From Ciceribacter sp. L1K22 (lineage in GTDB: Bacteria > Pseudomonadota > Alphaproteobacteria > Rhizobiales > Rhizobiaceae): a DNA stretch of 64,000 nucleotides. Shown here piece by piece: positions 33,614 to 42,449 of this stretch (within the stretch, counting starts at the first letter, position 1; each line of letters opens with the position of its first letter). A program made the position numbers and the translations under genes. Location: positions 2,812,636-2,876,635 of the forward strand of contig NZ_JAGFPK010000001.1 of assembly GCF_017599385.1 (NCBI RefSeq), written 5' to 3'. The notes under the pieces were generated by a model that saw only the letters and a program-made list of their open reading frames with translations, was not told the DNA's origin and did not search any database.

Positions 33614-34768
33614 GTGGCATCGGGATGGAGACACTTTTCCGATCTGTCGGAAAGGCATTTTCTGGAGGAATACCAGCGTCTTCGGCGCGGCTCTATAACC
33701 CGAAGGCAGTTTCTGCGCGCCACCGGTCTTGCCCTTACGTGCACGTTGATCCCCGGTCTCGTCAGGCGTCCGGCCTCGGCAACGGGCGATACCAAACAGT
33801 CGGTTCGCCTCGGCACTTGGCCGAACTATCATGACCCGGAAGTTCTAAAGGCCTTCACAGAGGCCACCGGCCTTGATGTCGAAATAGAGGTATTCGGGTC
33901 CAACGAAGAGATGCTGTCGCGTCTTCGCTCCGGCCGCGCGCGCTGGGACCTCTTTATTCCGACCAACTACACCATCTCCACCTATCGCGACCTCGACCTT
34001 ATCGAGGAACTTGACGGCAACCGGTTGCCGAACCTCGACATGGAGATGGAGAACTCACGTTTCACCAGACCTGGCATCATCGATGGGCGCCTGTATGCCA
34101 TCCCGCGCAACTGGGGCACGACGGGCATGGCGTTCAATGGCGACGTCGTGTCGAGCCCGCCGACGACGTGGAAGGATTTCTTCGAGCTCGCCGCGACGGA
34201 GGCAAGCGGCCGCACGATCGTCCATGACTACCAGCTGACGGCGATTGGAAACGCGCTGGTGTCGCTCGGTTACTCGTTCAATTCCGTTGACGAAACCGAA
34301 CTAGCGGAAGCCGAAAAGCTCCTTCTGGCGCTGAAGCCCCACCTTCTGGCGGTGGACAGCGACTATCAGGCGGCAATGCGGGCCGGCGACGCATGGCTGT
34401 CGATGTGCTGGTCCAACGATGCCGCCCAGCTTGTCCGTGACGTTCCGGCCATAAGGTATCAGATCGGGGCGGATGGTGGCGAGGTCTGGACGGATTTCTA
34501 CGCAATCCCAAAAAATGCACCAAATAAACGGGCGGGTTATGCGCTCCTCGATTTCCTGCTGGCGCCTGCAATCGCCAGCCGCGAACTGGCCAACAGCGGC
34601 GCCGGCGCCACCGATGGACGGGTGTTGCGTCTCCTGCCGGACGAACTGGTGAAGAGCCGCATCAGCTATCCCGATGAGGCCGCGCTCACGCCACTGGAAT
34701 TCGGCGCTGCCGTGACGCTGACCAATCCGCTCCGCCAGGAAATCATGGCACGCTTCCGCGCAGCCTGA
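33614..34768 (+). CDS. Second solute-binding protein of the operon (PotD-like), Tat signal
   Basis: 384 residues. About 30 hydrophilic residues precede a twin-arginine motif ITRRQFLRA and a hydrophobic core, so the protein should use the Tat route. The mature part is PotD/PotF-like (VRLGTWPNYHDPEVLKAF, DLFIPTNYTISTY, YAIPRNWGTTGMAFN). GTG 33614 is chosen because GAGGGAGG (33601-33608) sits five to six bases ahead; GTG 33608 overlaps it. It follows the ATPase gene by 84 bases, giving this importer two different binding proteins with different export routes. Confidence 0.82.
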   Translation: MASGWRHFSDLSERHFLEEYQRLRRGSITRRQFLRATGLALTCTLIPGLVRRPASATGDTKQSVRLGTWPNYHDPEVLKAFTEATGLDVEIEVFGSNEEMLSRLRSGRARWDLFIPTNYTISTYRDLDLIEELDGNRLPNLDMEMENSRFTRPGIIDGRLYAIPRNWGTTGMAFNGDVVSSPPTTWKDFFELAATEASGRTIVHDYQLTAIGNALVSLGYSFNSVDETELAEAEKLLLALKPHLLAVDSDYQAAMRAGDAWLSMCWSNDAAQLVRDVPAIRYQIGADGGEVWTDFYAIPKNAPNKRAGYALLDFLLAPAIASRELANSGAGATDGRVLRLLPDELVKSRISYPDEAALTPLEFGAAVTLTNPLRQEIMARFRAA

Positions 34769-34777
34769 GCCTAAGCC

Positions 34778-35752
34778 TCAGGCCGGCCGAAGCCGGCGCC
34801 GCGTTTCCGACGGGCTTTCCCGAAAATTGGCGCGATAGCTCCGGGCAAAGGCAGACGCCGAGTTGAAGCCCGTGGCAGCCGCGATATCGGCAAAGGCAGC
34901 ACGCGTCTCGATCACCTTCCGCCGCGCCGCATTGAGCCGGAGAGCCAGATAGTGCACGTGCGGCGACACGCCGACCGTCGTATCGAAAAGCAAGGACAGG
35001 TGGCGAGCGCTGACGCCCACCCGACGCGCAAGACGCGGCAGGGTCAGCGGCTGCTCGATATGCTCCTCCATCAACCGCATCGCATGGCCGACACGGACAT
35101 CGACCATCCGGATGCTGCCGGTGGACGGCATCGCCGAAGCCGAAGCATCGACCCCACCCTGCTCGTGAATGAACTGCCGCGAGACTTCCAGTGCCAGCGA
35201 ATACCCATGCCGCCGGCGGATAAGCTCAAGCATAAGGTCAAGTGTCGGCAGCGAGCCGCCGGTCGTGATGCGCTTCCCGTCGATCACATAGCGCTCGCGC
35301 ACCGTTCGGATCTGCGGATAGGTGGCTGCAAAGTCATCATAATCTTCCCAGTGCGTCGTCGCGGAAAAGTCATCGAGCAGCGCGGTGTCGGCGAGGAACC
35401 AGGACCCCGATTCGACGCCCGCGACCAGCGAACGGTAACGGGCGGTCTTGGCAAGCAGGGTTTTGAGCGCGGATGTCGCGTGACGACGCCAGTTGTGGCT
35501 GGAGAGGACAAAAAGCGGCGCCGTCTCGCTTTCTGGTCGGAAGGCACCGCAGACCGGAACGGGGATGCCGCTTCGCGTCTCGATCGCCTGTCCGTCGGGA
35601 CTGAAGATACGCCAGCGGTACAGTTCGAGTCCGCTGATCCGGTTCGCAACGCGCAGCGGCTCGATCACCGACGCGACCAGGATCAGGTTTGTTTCAGGGA
35701 TGACGAGCAGGTCTATTTCCGTGCTCTCTCCCGCGAAATGCTGCGTCGCCAT
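34778..35752 (-). CDS. GlxA-family AraC-type regulator (CdhR-like)
   Basis: 324 residues. An N-terminal DJ-1/PfpI-like domain (about 10-185, beginning IDLLVIPETNLILVASVIEPLR) precedes a C-terminal AraC double helix-turn-helix (RLARRVGVSARHLSLLFD and AAATGFNSASAFARSYRANF). In Pseudomonas, members of this family activate carnitine (CdhR) and glycine-betaine (GbdR) catabolism. The gene is divergent from the carnitine operon across 101 bases, so it is very likely its activator. The frame is open to 35803; ATG 35752 matches the family start. Confidence 0.88.
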   Translation of the reverse strand: MATQHFAGESTEIDLLVIPETNLILVASVIEPLRVANRISGLELYRWRIFSPDGQAIETRSGIPVPVCGAFRPESETAPLFVLSSHNWRRHATSALKTLLAKTARYRSLVAGVESGSWFLADTALLDDFSATTHWEDYDDFAATYPQIRTVRERYVIDGKRITTGGSLPTLDLMLELIRRRHGYSLALEVSRQFIHEQGGVDASASAMPSTGSIRMVDVRVGHAMRLMEEHIEQPLTLPRLARRVGVSARHLSLLFDTTVGVSPHVHYLALRLNAARRKVIETRAAFADIAAATGFNSASAFARSYRANFRESPSETRRRLRPA

Positions 35753-35853
35753 AATCGCTTCAGATCCGTTTATGTATGAAATGCAGCACAAAATGAAAAG
35801 CATCGCAAGCCGGATTGCCTCGTAATGCCCCTAGACAATAAGGGAGAACGACC

Positions 35854-36768
35854 GTGCCGCTAGCCATGAACCGCGATGTCTTTATCACCTGCGCCGTCAC
35901 AGGAGCCGGCGACACGACGTCGAAATCGAGCCACGTTCCGATCACACCGAAGCAGATCGCCGAGTCAGCGATCGACGCGGCCAAGGCCGGCGCCGCGATC
36001 GTCCATTGCCACGTCCGCGATCCGGAGACCGGTGCCGCCAGCCGTCGCAACGAGCTCTACCGCGAAGTCACCGACCGGATCCGCTCGGCCGACATCGACG
36101 TGGTGCTCAACCTGACCGCCGGCATGGGCGGCGACCTCGTGTTCGGCGGCGTCGAGACACCTTTCCCGGTCAATCCCAACGGCACCGACATGGCCGGCGC
36201 CACAGAGCGCGTGTCCCACGTCGCCGAATGCCTGCCGGAAATCTGCACGCTCGACTGCGGCACCATGAACTTCTCGCTCGGCGACTATGTCATGACAAAC
36301 ACGCCGTCGATGCTGCGCGCCATGGGCCAGATGATGACAGATCTCGGCGTCCGCCCGGAGATCGAGGCCTTCGACACAGGTCACCTGTGGTTCGCCAAGC
36401 AGCTCGTCGAGGAAGGCATCATCGAGGACCCGGTCCTCATCCAGCTCTGCATGGGCATCCCGTGGGGCGCCCCAGATGACCTCAACACCTTCATGGCCAT
36501 GGTCAACAACGTTCCCTCCAACTGGACCTTCTCGGCCTTCTCGATCGGCCGCAACGCCATGGCCTATCCGGCAGCCGCCGTGCTGGCCGGCGGCAATGTC
36601 CGCGTCGGCCTTGAGGACAACCTCTATGTCGGCAAGGGCCAACTCGCCACCAACGCACAACTGGTCGAAAAGGCAGTGCAGGTTGTGGAAGGCATGGGCG
36701 CCCGCATCATCGGCCCTGCCGAGGTACGCGAGAAGCTGAAGCTAACGAAGCGCGCACCGCGCGGTTGA
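35854..36768 (+). CDS. Beta-keto acid cleavage enzyme (BKACE), probable dehydrocarnitine cleavage
   Basis: 304 residues of PF05853. The zinc-ligand motif HCHVRDPETG is near residue 50, and the acetyl-CoA/substrate loop LNLTAGMGG follows. In carnitine catabolism this enzyme condenses 3-dehydrocarnitine with acetyl-CoA to give betainyl-CoA and acetoacetate. The assignment rests on the next gene, which encodes carnitine dehydrogenase. Start GTG 35854 has GGGAGA seven bases upstream; ATG 35866 is an alternative. Confidence 0.92.
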   Translation: MPLAMNRDVFITCAVTGAGDTTSKSSHVPITPKQIAESAIDAAKAGAAIVHCHVRDPETGAASRRNELYREVTDRIRSADIDVVLNLTAGMGGDLVFGGVETPFPVNPNGTDMAGATERVSHVAECLPEICTLDCGTMNFSLGDYVMTNTPSMLRAMGQMMTDLGVRPEIEAFDTGHLWFAKQLVEEGIIEDPVLIQLCMGIPWGAPDDLNTFMAMVNNVPSNWTFSAFSIGRNAMAYPAAAVLAGGNVRVGLEDNLYVGKGQLATNAQLVEKAVQVVEGMGARIIGPAEVREKLKLTKRAPRG

Positions 36769-36800
36769 TCGGGTTCGAACACAACGAGACGGGGAATTTC

Positions 36801-38291
36801 ATGACCAAGATCAGCAAGGCAGCCTGCATCGGCGGCGGCGTCATCGGCGGGGCCTGGGCCGCCCGCTTCCTTCTGGGCGGCATCGACGTCCACATGTTCG
36901 ACCCGCATCCGGAGGCAGAACGCATCGTCGGCGAGGTGCTCGCCAATGCCGAGCGCGCCTATGCCATGCTGACCATGGCGCCGCTACCTCCACGCGGCAA
37001 GCTCGTCTTCGTCAAAAGCATTGAAGACGCCGTGCAAGGCGCTGACTGGATTCAGGAAAGCGTTCCCGAACGCCTGGAGCTGAAGCGCGGAGTGATCACA
37101 CAAATCGATGCGGCGGCAAGCCCCACTGCGCTGATCGGCTCGTCGACCTCCGGCCTGCTGCCGACCGACCTCCAGCGCGACATGAAGCATCCCGAACGCC
37201 TGTTTGTCGCTCACCCCTATAACCCCGTCTACCTCCTGCCGCTCGCCGAACTCGTCGGTGGCGAGAAGACCTCCCCCGCGGTGCTCGAGGATGCCAAGGC
37301 AAAGCTCGCCACCGTCGGCATGAAGGGCGTGATCATCAAGAAGGAGATCGAGGCCTTCGTCGGCGATCGCTTGCTCGAAGCCGTCTGGCGCGAGGGCCTG
37401 TGGCTGATCAAGGATGACATCTGCGATACCGAAACACTTGATGATGTCATCCGCTACTCCTTCGGCATGCGATGGGCGCAGATGGGCATGTTCGAGACCT
37501 ATCGCATCGCCGGCGGCGAGGCAGGCATGCGCCACTTCATCGCCCAGTTCGGGCCGTGCCTCTCTTGGCCGTGGACCAAGCTCACCGACGTCGTCGATCT
37601 CGACGACGCATTGACCGACAAGATCGCCAGCCAGTCAGACGCCCAGTCCGGCGCCTATGGGATACGCGAGCTGGAGCGCATCCGCGATGAAAACCTGGTC
37701 GGCATCATGCATGCGCTAAAGGGTGGCAATGGCGGCAAGGGCTGGGGTGCGGGCAAGCTTCTCGCCGACTTCGAGACCCATCTGTGGGCCAACGCCCCGA
37801 AGCCTGACGTCAAGCCCTCGTCCGAGCCGATCCGCCTTCTGGACACAAAGGTCAATCCGTCCTGGGTCGACTACAACGGCCACATGACGGAGTTCCGCTA
37901 CAACCAGTGCTTCGCTGATAGCGGGGATGCGCTGCTGCGCCTGATCGGCGTGGACATGGACTATGTCGCGGCCGGCCACAGTTACTACACCGTCGAGGCC
38001 CATAACCAGTGGCTCGACGAAGGCAAGCTCGGCGATTCTCTCTACGTGAAGGCGCAAATCCTGCCTTGCGACGGCAAGAAGCTGCACACCTTCATGTGGC
38101 TGCACCGCGCTTCAGACGACGCGTTGCTTGCGACCTGTGAGCACCTCATGCTCCATGTCTCCTCAAAGGAAGGCAAGGTCGTCCCGCCGCTTCCGGCCGT
38201 CCTTCAAAAGCTCGAGCCACTGCTCGCTGCCCATGCCGGCCTGCCGCTTCCGGCCAGTGCCGGGCGTGTGGTCGGACAGAAGAAAGGTTGA
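36801..38291 (+). CDS. lcdH: L-carnitine 3-dehydrogenase fused to betainyl-CoA thioesterase
   Basis: 496 residues. The N-terminal half is a 3-hydroxyacyl-CoA-dehydrogenase-like carnitine dehydrogenase: NAD loop IGGGVIGGAWAARF at about residues 9-22, SSTSGLLPTDLQ, and HPYNPVYLLPL. From about residue 350 a hotdog-fold 4HBT thioesterase domain begins (WVDYNGHMTEFRYNQ). In Pseudomonas the two activities are separate genes; rhizobial enzymes have the fusion. The protein would oxidise L-carnitine and later hydrolyse betainyl-CoA to glycine betaine. ATG 36801 is used; the frame is open to 36765. Confidence 0.92.
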   Translation: MTKISKAACIGGGVIGGAWAARFLLGGIDVHMFDPHPEAERIVGEVLANAERAYAMLTMAPLPPRGKLVFVKSIEDAVQGADWIQESVPERLELKRGVITQIDAAASPTALIGSSTSGLLPTDLQRDMKHPERLFVAHPYNPVYLLPLAELVGGEKTSPAVLEDAKAKLATVGMKGVIIKKEIEAFVGDRLLEAVWREGLWLIKDDICDTETLDDVIRYSFGMRWAQMGMFETYRIAGGEAGMRHFIAQFGPCLSWPWTKLTDVVDLDDALTDKIASQSDAQSGAYGIRELERIRDENLVGIMHALKGGNGGKGWGAGKLLADFETHLWANAPKPDVKPSSEPIRLLDTKVNPSWVDYNGHMTEFRYNQCFADSGDALLRLIGVDMDYVAAGHSYYTVEAHNQWLDEGKLGDSLYVKAQILPCDGKKLHTFMWLHRASDDALLATCEHLMLHVSSKEGKVVPPLPAVLQKLEPLLAAHAGLPLPASAGRVVGQKKG

Positions 38292-38303
38292 GGGAGGAAC
38301 GCC

Positions 38304-39464
38304 ATGAATTTCGGGCTCACCGAAGAACAGGAAATGATCGTCAAGACGGTGCGCGACTTCGTCGAGACGGAAATCTATCCGCACGAGGACATGGTCGAGC
38401 AGACCGGCGAGGTTCCGAAGGAACTCGGCCAGGAGATCGCCCGAAAGTGCAAGGAGATCGGCTTCTTCGGTTGTAATTTCCCAGAGGAAGTCGGCGGCGC
38501 CGGTCTCGACCACACCACGTTCACCCTGGTCGAGCGCGAGCTTGGCCGGGGCTCCATGGGCCTCACGGTCTTCTTCGGCCGCCCCTCCGGCATCCTGATG
38601 GCCTGCAATGACGAGCAACGCGATCGGTATCTTCTGCCCGCCGTGCGCGGCGACAAGTTCGACGCGCTGGCGATGACCGAACCCGACGCAGGCTCGGACG
38701 TGCGCGGCATGAAATGCTTCGCCAAGCCCGACGGCGACGACTGGATCGTCAACGGCACAAAGCACTTTATCAGCCACGCCAATATCGCCGACTTCGTAAT
38801 CGTCTTCATCGCGACCGGCGAGGAAGATACACCGCGCGGCCCAAAGAAGCTCATCACGTGCTTCCTTGTCGACCGCGGCACGCCGGGCTTCGAAATCCGA
38901 GAGGGCTACAATTCCGTGTCCCATCGCGGTTACAAGAACTGCATCCTGACCTTCGACAATTGCCGCCTGCCGAAGAGCCAGATTCTCGGCGAACTGCACA
39001 AGGGGTTCGATATCGCCAATGACTGGCTCTACGCCACGCGCCTGACGGTCGCCGCGACCTCCGTCGGCCGCGCCCGCCGCGCATTCGACTACGCGCTGAA
39101 CTACGCGGCCGAGCGCAAGCAGTTCGGAAAGCCGATCGGTGCGAACCAGGGCGTTTCCTTCAAGCTCGCCGACATGATCACCGATATCGACGCTGCCGAC
39201 CTGCTGACGCTGTCCGCCGCCTGGCGCCTCGACAACGGGCTGCCCTCGAACCGGGAAATCGCGTCGGCCAAAGTCTTCGCCACCGAAATGCTGGCCCGCG
39301 TCACGGATGAGGCGATCCAGATCTTCGGTGGCATGGGCCTGATGGACGATCTGCCGCTTGCCCGCTTCTGGCGCGACGCAAGGGTCGAACGCATCTGGGA
39401 CGGGACGTCCGAAATCCAGCGGCACATCATCAGTCGCGATCTGCTCCGACCGCTAGGAGCGTGA
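38304..39464 (+). CDS. Acyl-CoA dehydrogenase, probable gamma-butyrobetainyl-CoA dehydrogenase
   Basis: 386 residues with the usual family order: helical N-domain, FAD-contact AMTEPDAGSDVRGM and WIVNGTKHFISHA, and the C-terminal RIWDGTSEIQRHII. It is encoded 12 bases after the carnitine dehydrogenase gene. With the acyl-CoA synthetase and hydratase downstream, it would oxidise gamma-butyrobetainyl-CoA to crotonobetainyl-CoA (inferred from context and analogy with CaiA). Confidence 0.9.
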   Translation: MNFGLTEEQEMIVKTVRDFVETEIYPHEDMVEQTGEVPKELGQEIARKCKEIGFFGCNFPEEVGGAGLDHTTFTLVERELGRGSMGLTVFFGRPSGILMACNDEQRDRYLLPAVRGDKFDALAMTEPDAGSDVRGMKCFAKPDGDDWIVNGTKHFISHANIADFVIVFIATGEEDTPRGPKKLITCFLVDRGTPGFEIREGYNSVSHRGYKNCILTFDNCRLPKSQILGELHKGFDIANDWLYATRLTVAATSVGRARRAFDYALNYAAERKQFGKPIGANQGVSFKLADMITDIDAADLLTLSAAWRLDNGLPSNREIASAKVFATEMLARVTDEAIQIFGGMGLMDDLPLARFWRDARVERIWDGTSEIQRHIISRDLLRPLGA

Positions 39465-39468
39465 TGAC

Positions 39469-41523
39469 ATGATCAGAAGCCTCGACCGCCTCATTCGGCC
39501 CAAATCCATCGCCGTCTTTGGCGGCAAGGAGGCGGGCCGTGTTGTCGAACAATGCCGCAAGATGGGCTATGCCGGCGAGATCTGGCCGGTGCATCCCACC
39601 AAGGACGAGGTCCATGGCTATCGCTGTTACCGCAGCGTCGCCGACCTCCCCTCGCCCCCGGACGCCTCCTTCGTCGGCGTCAACCGGGCTCTGACAATCG
39701 AAATCATCGGGCAGCTATCGGCCATCGGCGCCGGCGGTGCTGTCTGCTACGCCTCCGGTTTCCGCGAGGCCGTCAGCGAACTGGCCGACGGCAGCGACCT
39801 GCAGGATGCGCTCGTCGCGGCGGCCGGCGACATGCCGATCATCGGCCCCAACTGCTACGGCCTCATCAACATGCTCGACGGCGCCCTGCTCTGGCCCGAC
39901 CAGCACGGCATGGTGCGCACCGATCGCGGCATCGCCATCCTCACCCAGTCGTCCAACATCGCCTGCAATATCTCCATGCAGATGCGCGGACTGCCGATTG
40001 CTTATCTGATGACCGCCGGCAACCAGGCCCAAACGGGTCTGTCGACATTGGCAAAGGCGGTTCTGGAAGACGAACGCGTTACCGCGGTCGGTCTTCACAT
40101 CGAGGGTTTCGACGATATTGCCGCGCTGGAAAGCCTCGCCACCCGCGCTCGCGAACTGAAGAAACCGGTGATCGCGCTGAAGGTCGGCAAGTCCGAAGCC
40201 GCCCAGAAAGCCACGGTCTCCCACACGGCTTCGCTCGCCGGCAACGACGCGGTTGCCACCGCCCTGCTCGAACGTCTCGGTATCCCGCGCATAGATACGC
40301 TGCCGGAAATGCTGGAAACGCTGAAGCTGCTGCACGTCTTCGGACCGCTGGAAAGCGCCGAGATTTCCTCGATGAGCTGCTCCGGCGGCGAAGCATCGCT
40401 GATGTCGGACGCCGGTGAACGGCACAAGGTCGTCTACCGCGACCTGAAGCCGGAACAGTTGAAACCGCTGCGCGAAAGCCTGGGCGAGATGGTAACGCTT
40501 GCCAATCCGCTTGATTACCACACCTTCGTCTGGGGCAATCTCGAACGCCAGACCGCAGCTTTCACGGCAATGATGCAGGGCGGCTATGCCTTGAACCTGA
40601 TTGTTCTCGACTTCCCGCGCGCCGATCGATGCGACGGCTCGGACTGGCTGACCACCTGCAAGGCGGTGATTGCGTCCGCCCGGGCAACCGGGGCGCGGGC
40701 CGGCATCGTCGCCAGCATGGGTGAGAACATGCCGGAGGATGTCGCGCTGTCGCTGATGGCCGACGGTGTTATTCCCTTCTTCGGCCTCGACGAGGCGCTG
40801 ACGGCGGTCGAAACCGCAGGCTTCATCGGTGCCGCGTGGCGCAAGCCGAAGCCTGCACCGCTTCTGCACGCGGCACCATCCGACGGCGAAACCCGTATGC
40901 TCTACGAGGACGAGGCCAAGGCCGAACTCGCCGCTTTCGGCGTTCCGGTCCCGAAGGGGGCCAAGGCCGCAACGCCCGAGGAGGCAGCGTCTGCATCAAG
41001 CTCGATCGGCTTTCCCGTGGCGCTCAAGGGGATGGGAATCGCCCACAAGACGGAAGCGGGTGCGGTGAAGCTGAATCTGAAGACGGAAAACGAAGTTCTT
41101 GCCGCCGCACGTCAAATGGCCTCCGTCGCGAGCGGTTTTCTTGTGGAAAAGATGGCGGCAAAGCCGGTCTGCGAGATCATCATCGGGGCGACGAGAGACC
41201 CGGTGGCCGGGCCGGTTCTGACCGTCGGGGCAGGTGGCGTGCTGGTCGAACTTCTGGAAGACGCCGTGACCTTGACGCTGCCGACCGATCCTGAAACGAT
41301 CCGCGCCAACATCGCACGTCTCAAGATATCGAAGCTTCTCGCTGGCTATCGAGGCAATCCGCCGGGAGATATCGACGCGCTGGTACAAACGGTCGCGGCT
41401 GTGGCACAATATGTCGCAGCCAATGCGGCAACGGTGGAGGAACTGGACCTTAATCCCCTTATGGTTTTGCCTGAGGGGGATGGTGTGGTCGCAGTCGACG
41501 CCTTGATAAGGAAGAGGAGCTGA
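39469..41523 (+). CDS. ADP-forming acyl-CoA synthetase (ACD-type), probable betaine-acid:CoA ligase
   Basis: 684 residues. The N-terminal CoA-binding domain (KSIAVFGGKEAGRVV) is followed by a succinyl-CoA-synthetase-like flavodoxin part with the likely phospho-histidine in SHTASLAGND. The C-terminal ATP-grasp domain starts about residue 470 (VALKGMGIAHKTEAGAVKLNL region). It differs from the AMP-forming CaiC ligase of E. coli, yet occupies the position of that enzyme. It would activate gamma-butyrobetaine, crotonobetaine or carnitine with CoA. Confidence 0.87.
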   Translation: MIRSLDRLIRPKSIAVFGGKEAGRVVEQCRKMGYAGEIWPVHPTKDEVHGYRCYRSVADLPSPPDASFVGVNRALTIEIIGQLSAIGAGGAVCYASGFREAVSELADGSDLQDALVAAAGDMPIIGPNCYGLINMLDGALLWPDQHGMVRTDRGIAILTQSSNIACNISMQMRGLPIAYLMTAGNQAQTGLSTLAKAVLEDERVTAVGLHIEGFDDIAALESLATRARELKKPVIALKVGKSEAAQKATVSHTASLAGNDAVATALLERLGIPRIDTLPEMLETLKLLHVFGPLESAEISSMSCSGGEASLMSDAGERHKVVYRDLKPEQLKPLRESLGEMVTLANPLDYHTFVWGNLERQTAAFTAMMQGGYALNLIVLDFPRADRCDGSDWLTTCKAVIASARATGARAGIVASMGENMPEDVALSLMADGVIPFFGLDEALTAVETAGFIGAAWRKPKPAPLLHAAPSDGETRMLYEDEAKAELAAFGVPVPKGAKAATPEEAASASSSIGFPVALKGMGIAHKTEAGAVKLNLKTENEVLAAARQMASVASGFLVEKMAAKPVCEIIIGATRDPVAGPVLTVGAGGVLVELLEDAVTLTLPTDPETIRANIARLKISKLLAGYRGNPPGDIDALVQTVAAVAQYVAANAATVEELDLNPLMVLPEGDGVVAVDALIRKRS

Positions 41524-41527
41524 CGCC

Positions 41528-42310
41528 ATGAGCGAGCCCATCCGGACCCGCCGCGAAAACGGCATCCTCGAGGTCACCATTGACCGCCCTAAGGCCAACG
41601 CCATCGATCTCGTCACCAGCCGCATCATGGGCAAGGTATTCCAGAATTTCCGCGACGACGATACGCTCCGTGTGGCCATCATCACAGGCGCCGGCGAAAA
41701 ATTCTTCTGCCCAGGCTGGGACCTCAAGGCAGCCGCTGCGGGCGATGCGGTAGACGGCGACTACGGCGTCGGCGGCTTCGGCGGGATGCAGGAACTTCGT
41801 GACCTGAACAAGCCGATCATCTGCGCGGTCAACGGCATCTGCTGCGGCGGCGGCTTCGAAATCGCGCTGTCCACGGACCTGATCCTGGCCGCAGAACATG
41901 CGACCTTCGCCCTGCCGGAAATCCGCTCCGGTACGGTTGCTGACGCCGCCTCGATCAAGCTGCCGAAACGTATCCCCTATCATATTGCCATGGATATGCT
42001 GCTGACCGGCCGCTGGCTGACTGTCGAGGAAGGCCATCGCTGGGGTTTCGTCAACGAGATCCTGCCTCCCGACAAGCTGATGGATCGCGCCTGGGAGCTC
42101 GCCCGCCTGCTGGAAAGCGGTCCTCCCCTCGTCTACGCGGCGATCAAGGAGATCGTTCGCGACGCGGAAGGCAAGGATTTTCCGACGGCGATGAACAAGG
42201 TCACCAAGCGGCAATACCGGACCGTCGACATTCTCTATTCGAGCGAGGATCAGCTTGAGGGCGCGCGCGCCTTCGCGGAGAAGCGCGATCCCGTGTGGAA
42301 AGGAAAATAG
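41528..42310 (+). CDS. Enoyl-CoA hydratase, probable crotonobetainyl-CoA hydratase (CaiD-like)
   Basis: 260 residues, same length as E. coli CaiD (261). Crotonase fold with oxyanion-hole segments GEKFFCPGWDLKA and NGICCGGGFEIALSTDL, and the catalytic ALPEIRSG glutamate region. It lies four bases after the synthetase stop. It would hydrate crotonobetainyl-CoA to carnitinyl-CoA, feeding the carnitine dehydrogenase branch. Confidence 0.88.
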   Translation: MSEPIRTRRENGILEVTIDRPKANAIDLVTSRIMGKVFQNFRDDDTLRVAIITGAGEKFFCPGWDLKAAAAGDAVDGDYGVGGFGGMQELRDLNKPIICAVNGICCGGGFEIALSTDLILAAEHATFALPEIRSGTVADAASIKLPKRIPYHIAMDMLLTGRWLTVEEGHRWGFVNEILPPDKLMDRAWELARLLESGPPLVYAAIKEIVRDAEGKDFPTAMNKVTKRQYRTVDILYSSEDQLEGARAFAEKRDPVWKGK

Positions 42311-42449
42311 TCTGGACACACCGCCAGCAAGAGGAGTGCGGTGCAAGCCATTATCCGAATTGAGTTTGCATATCCCATTTTGGGCAACAACGAGAAATCC
42401 GTGTCACGAACACGATATCTGGGCATGACAACAGAGAAGGAACTGGGGA

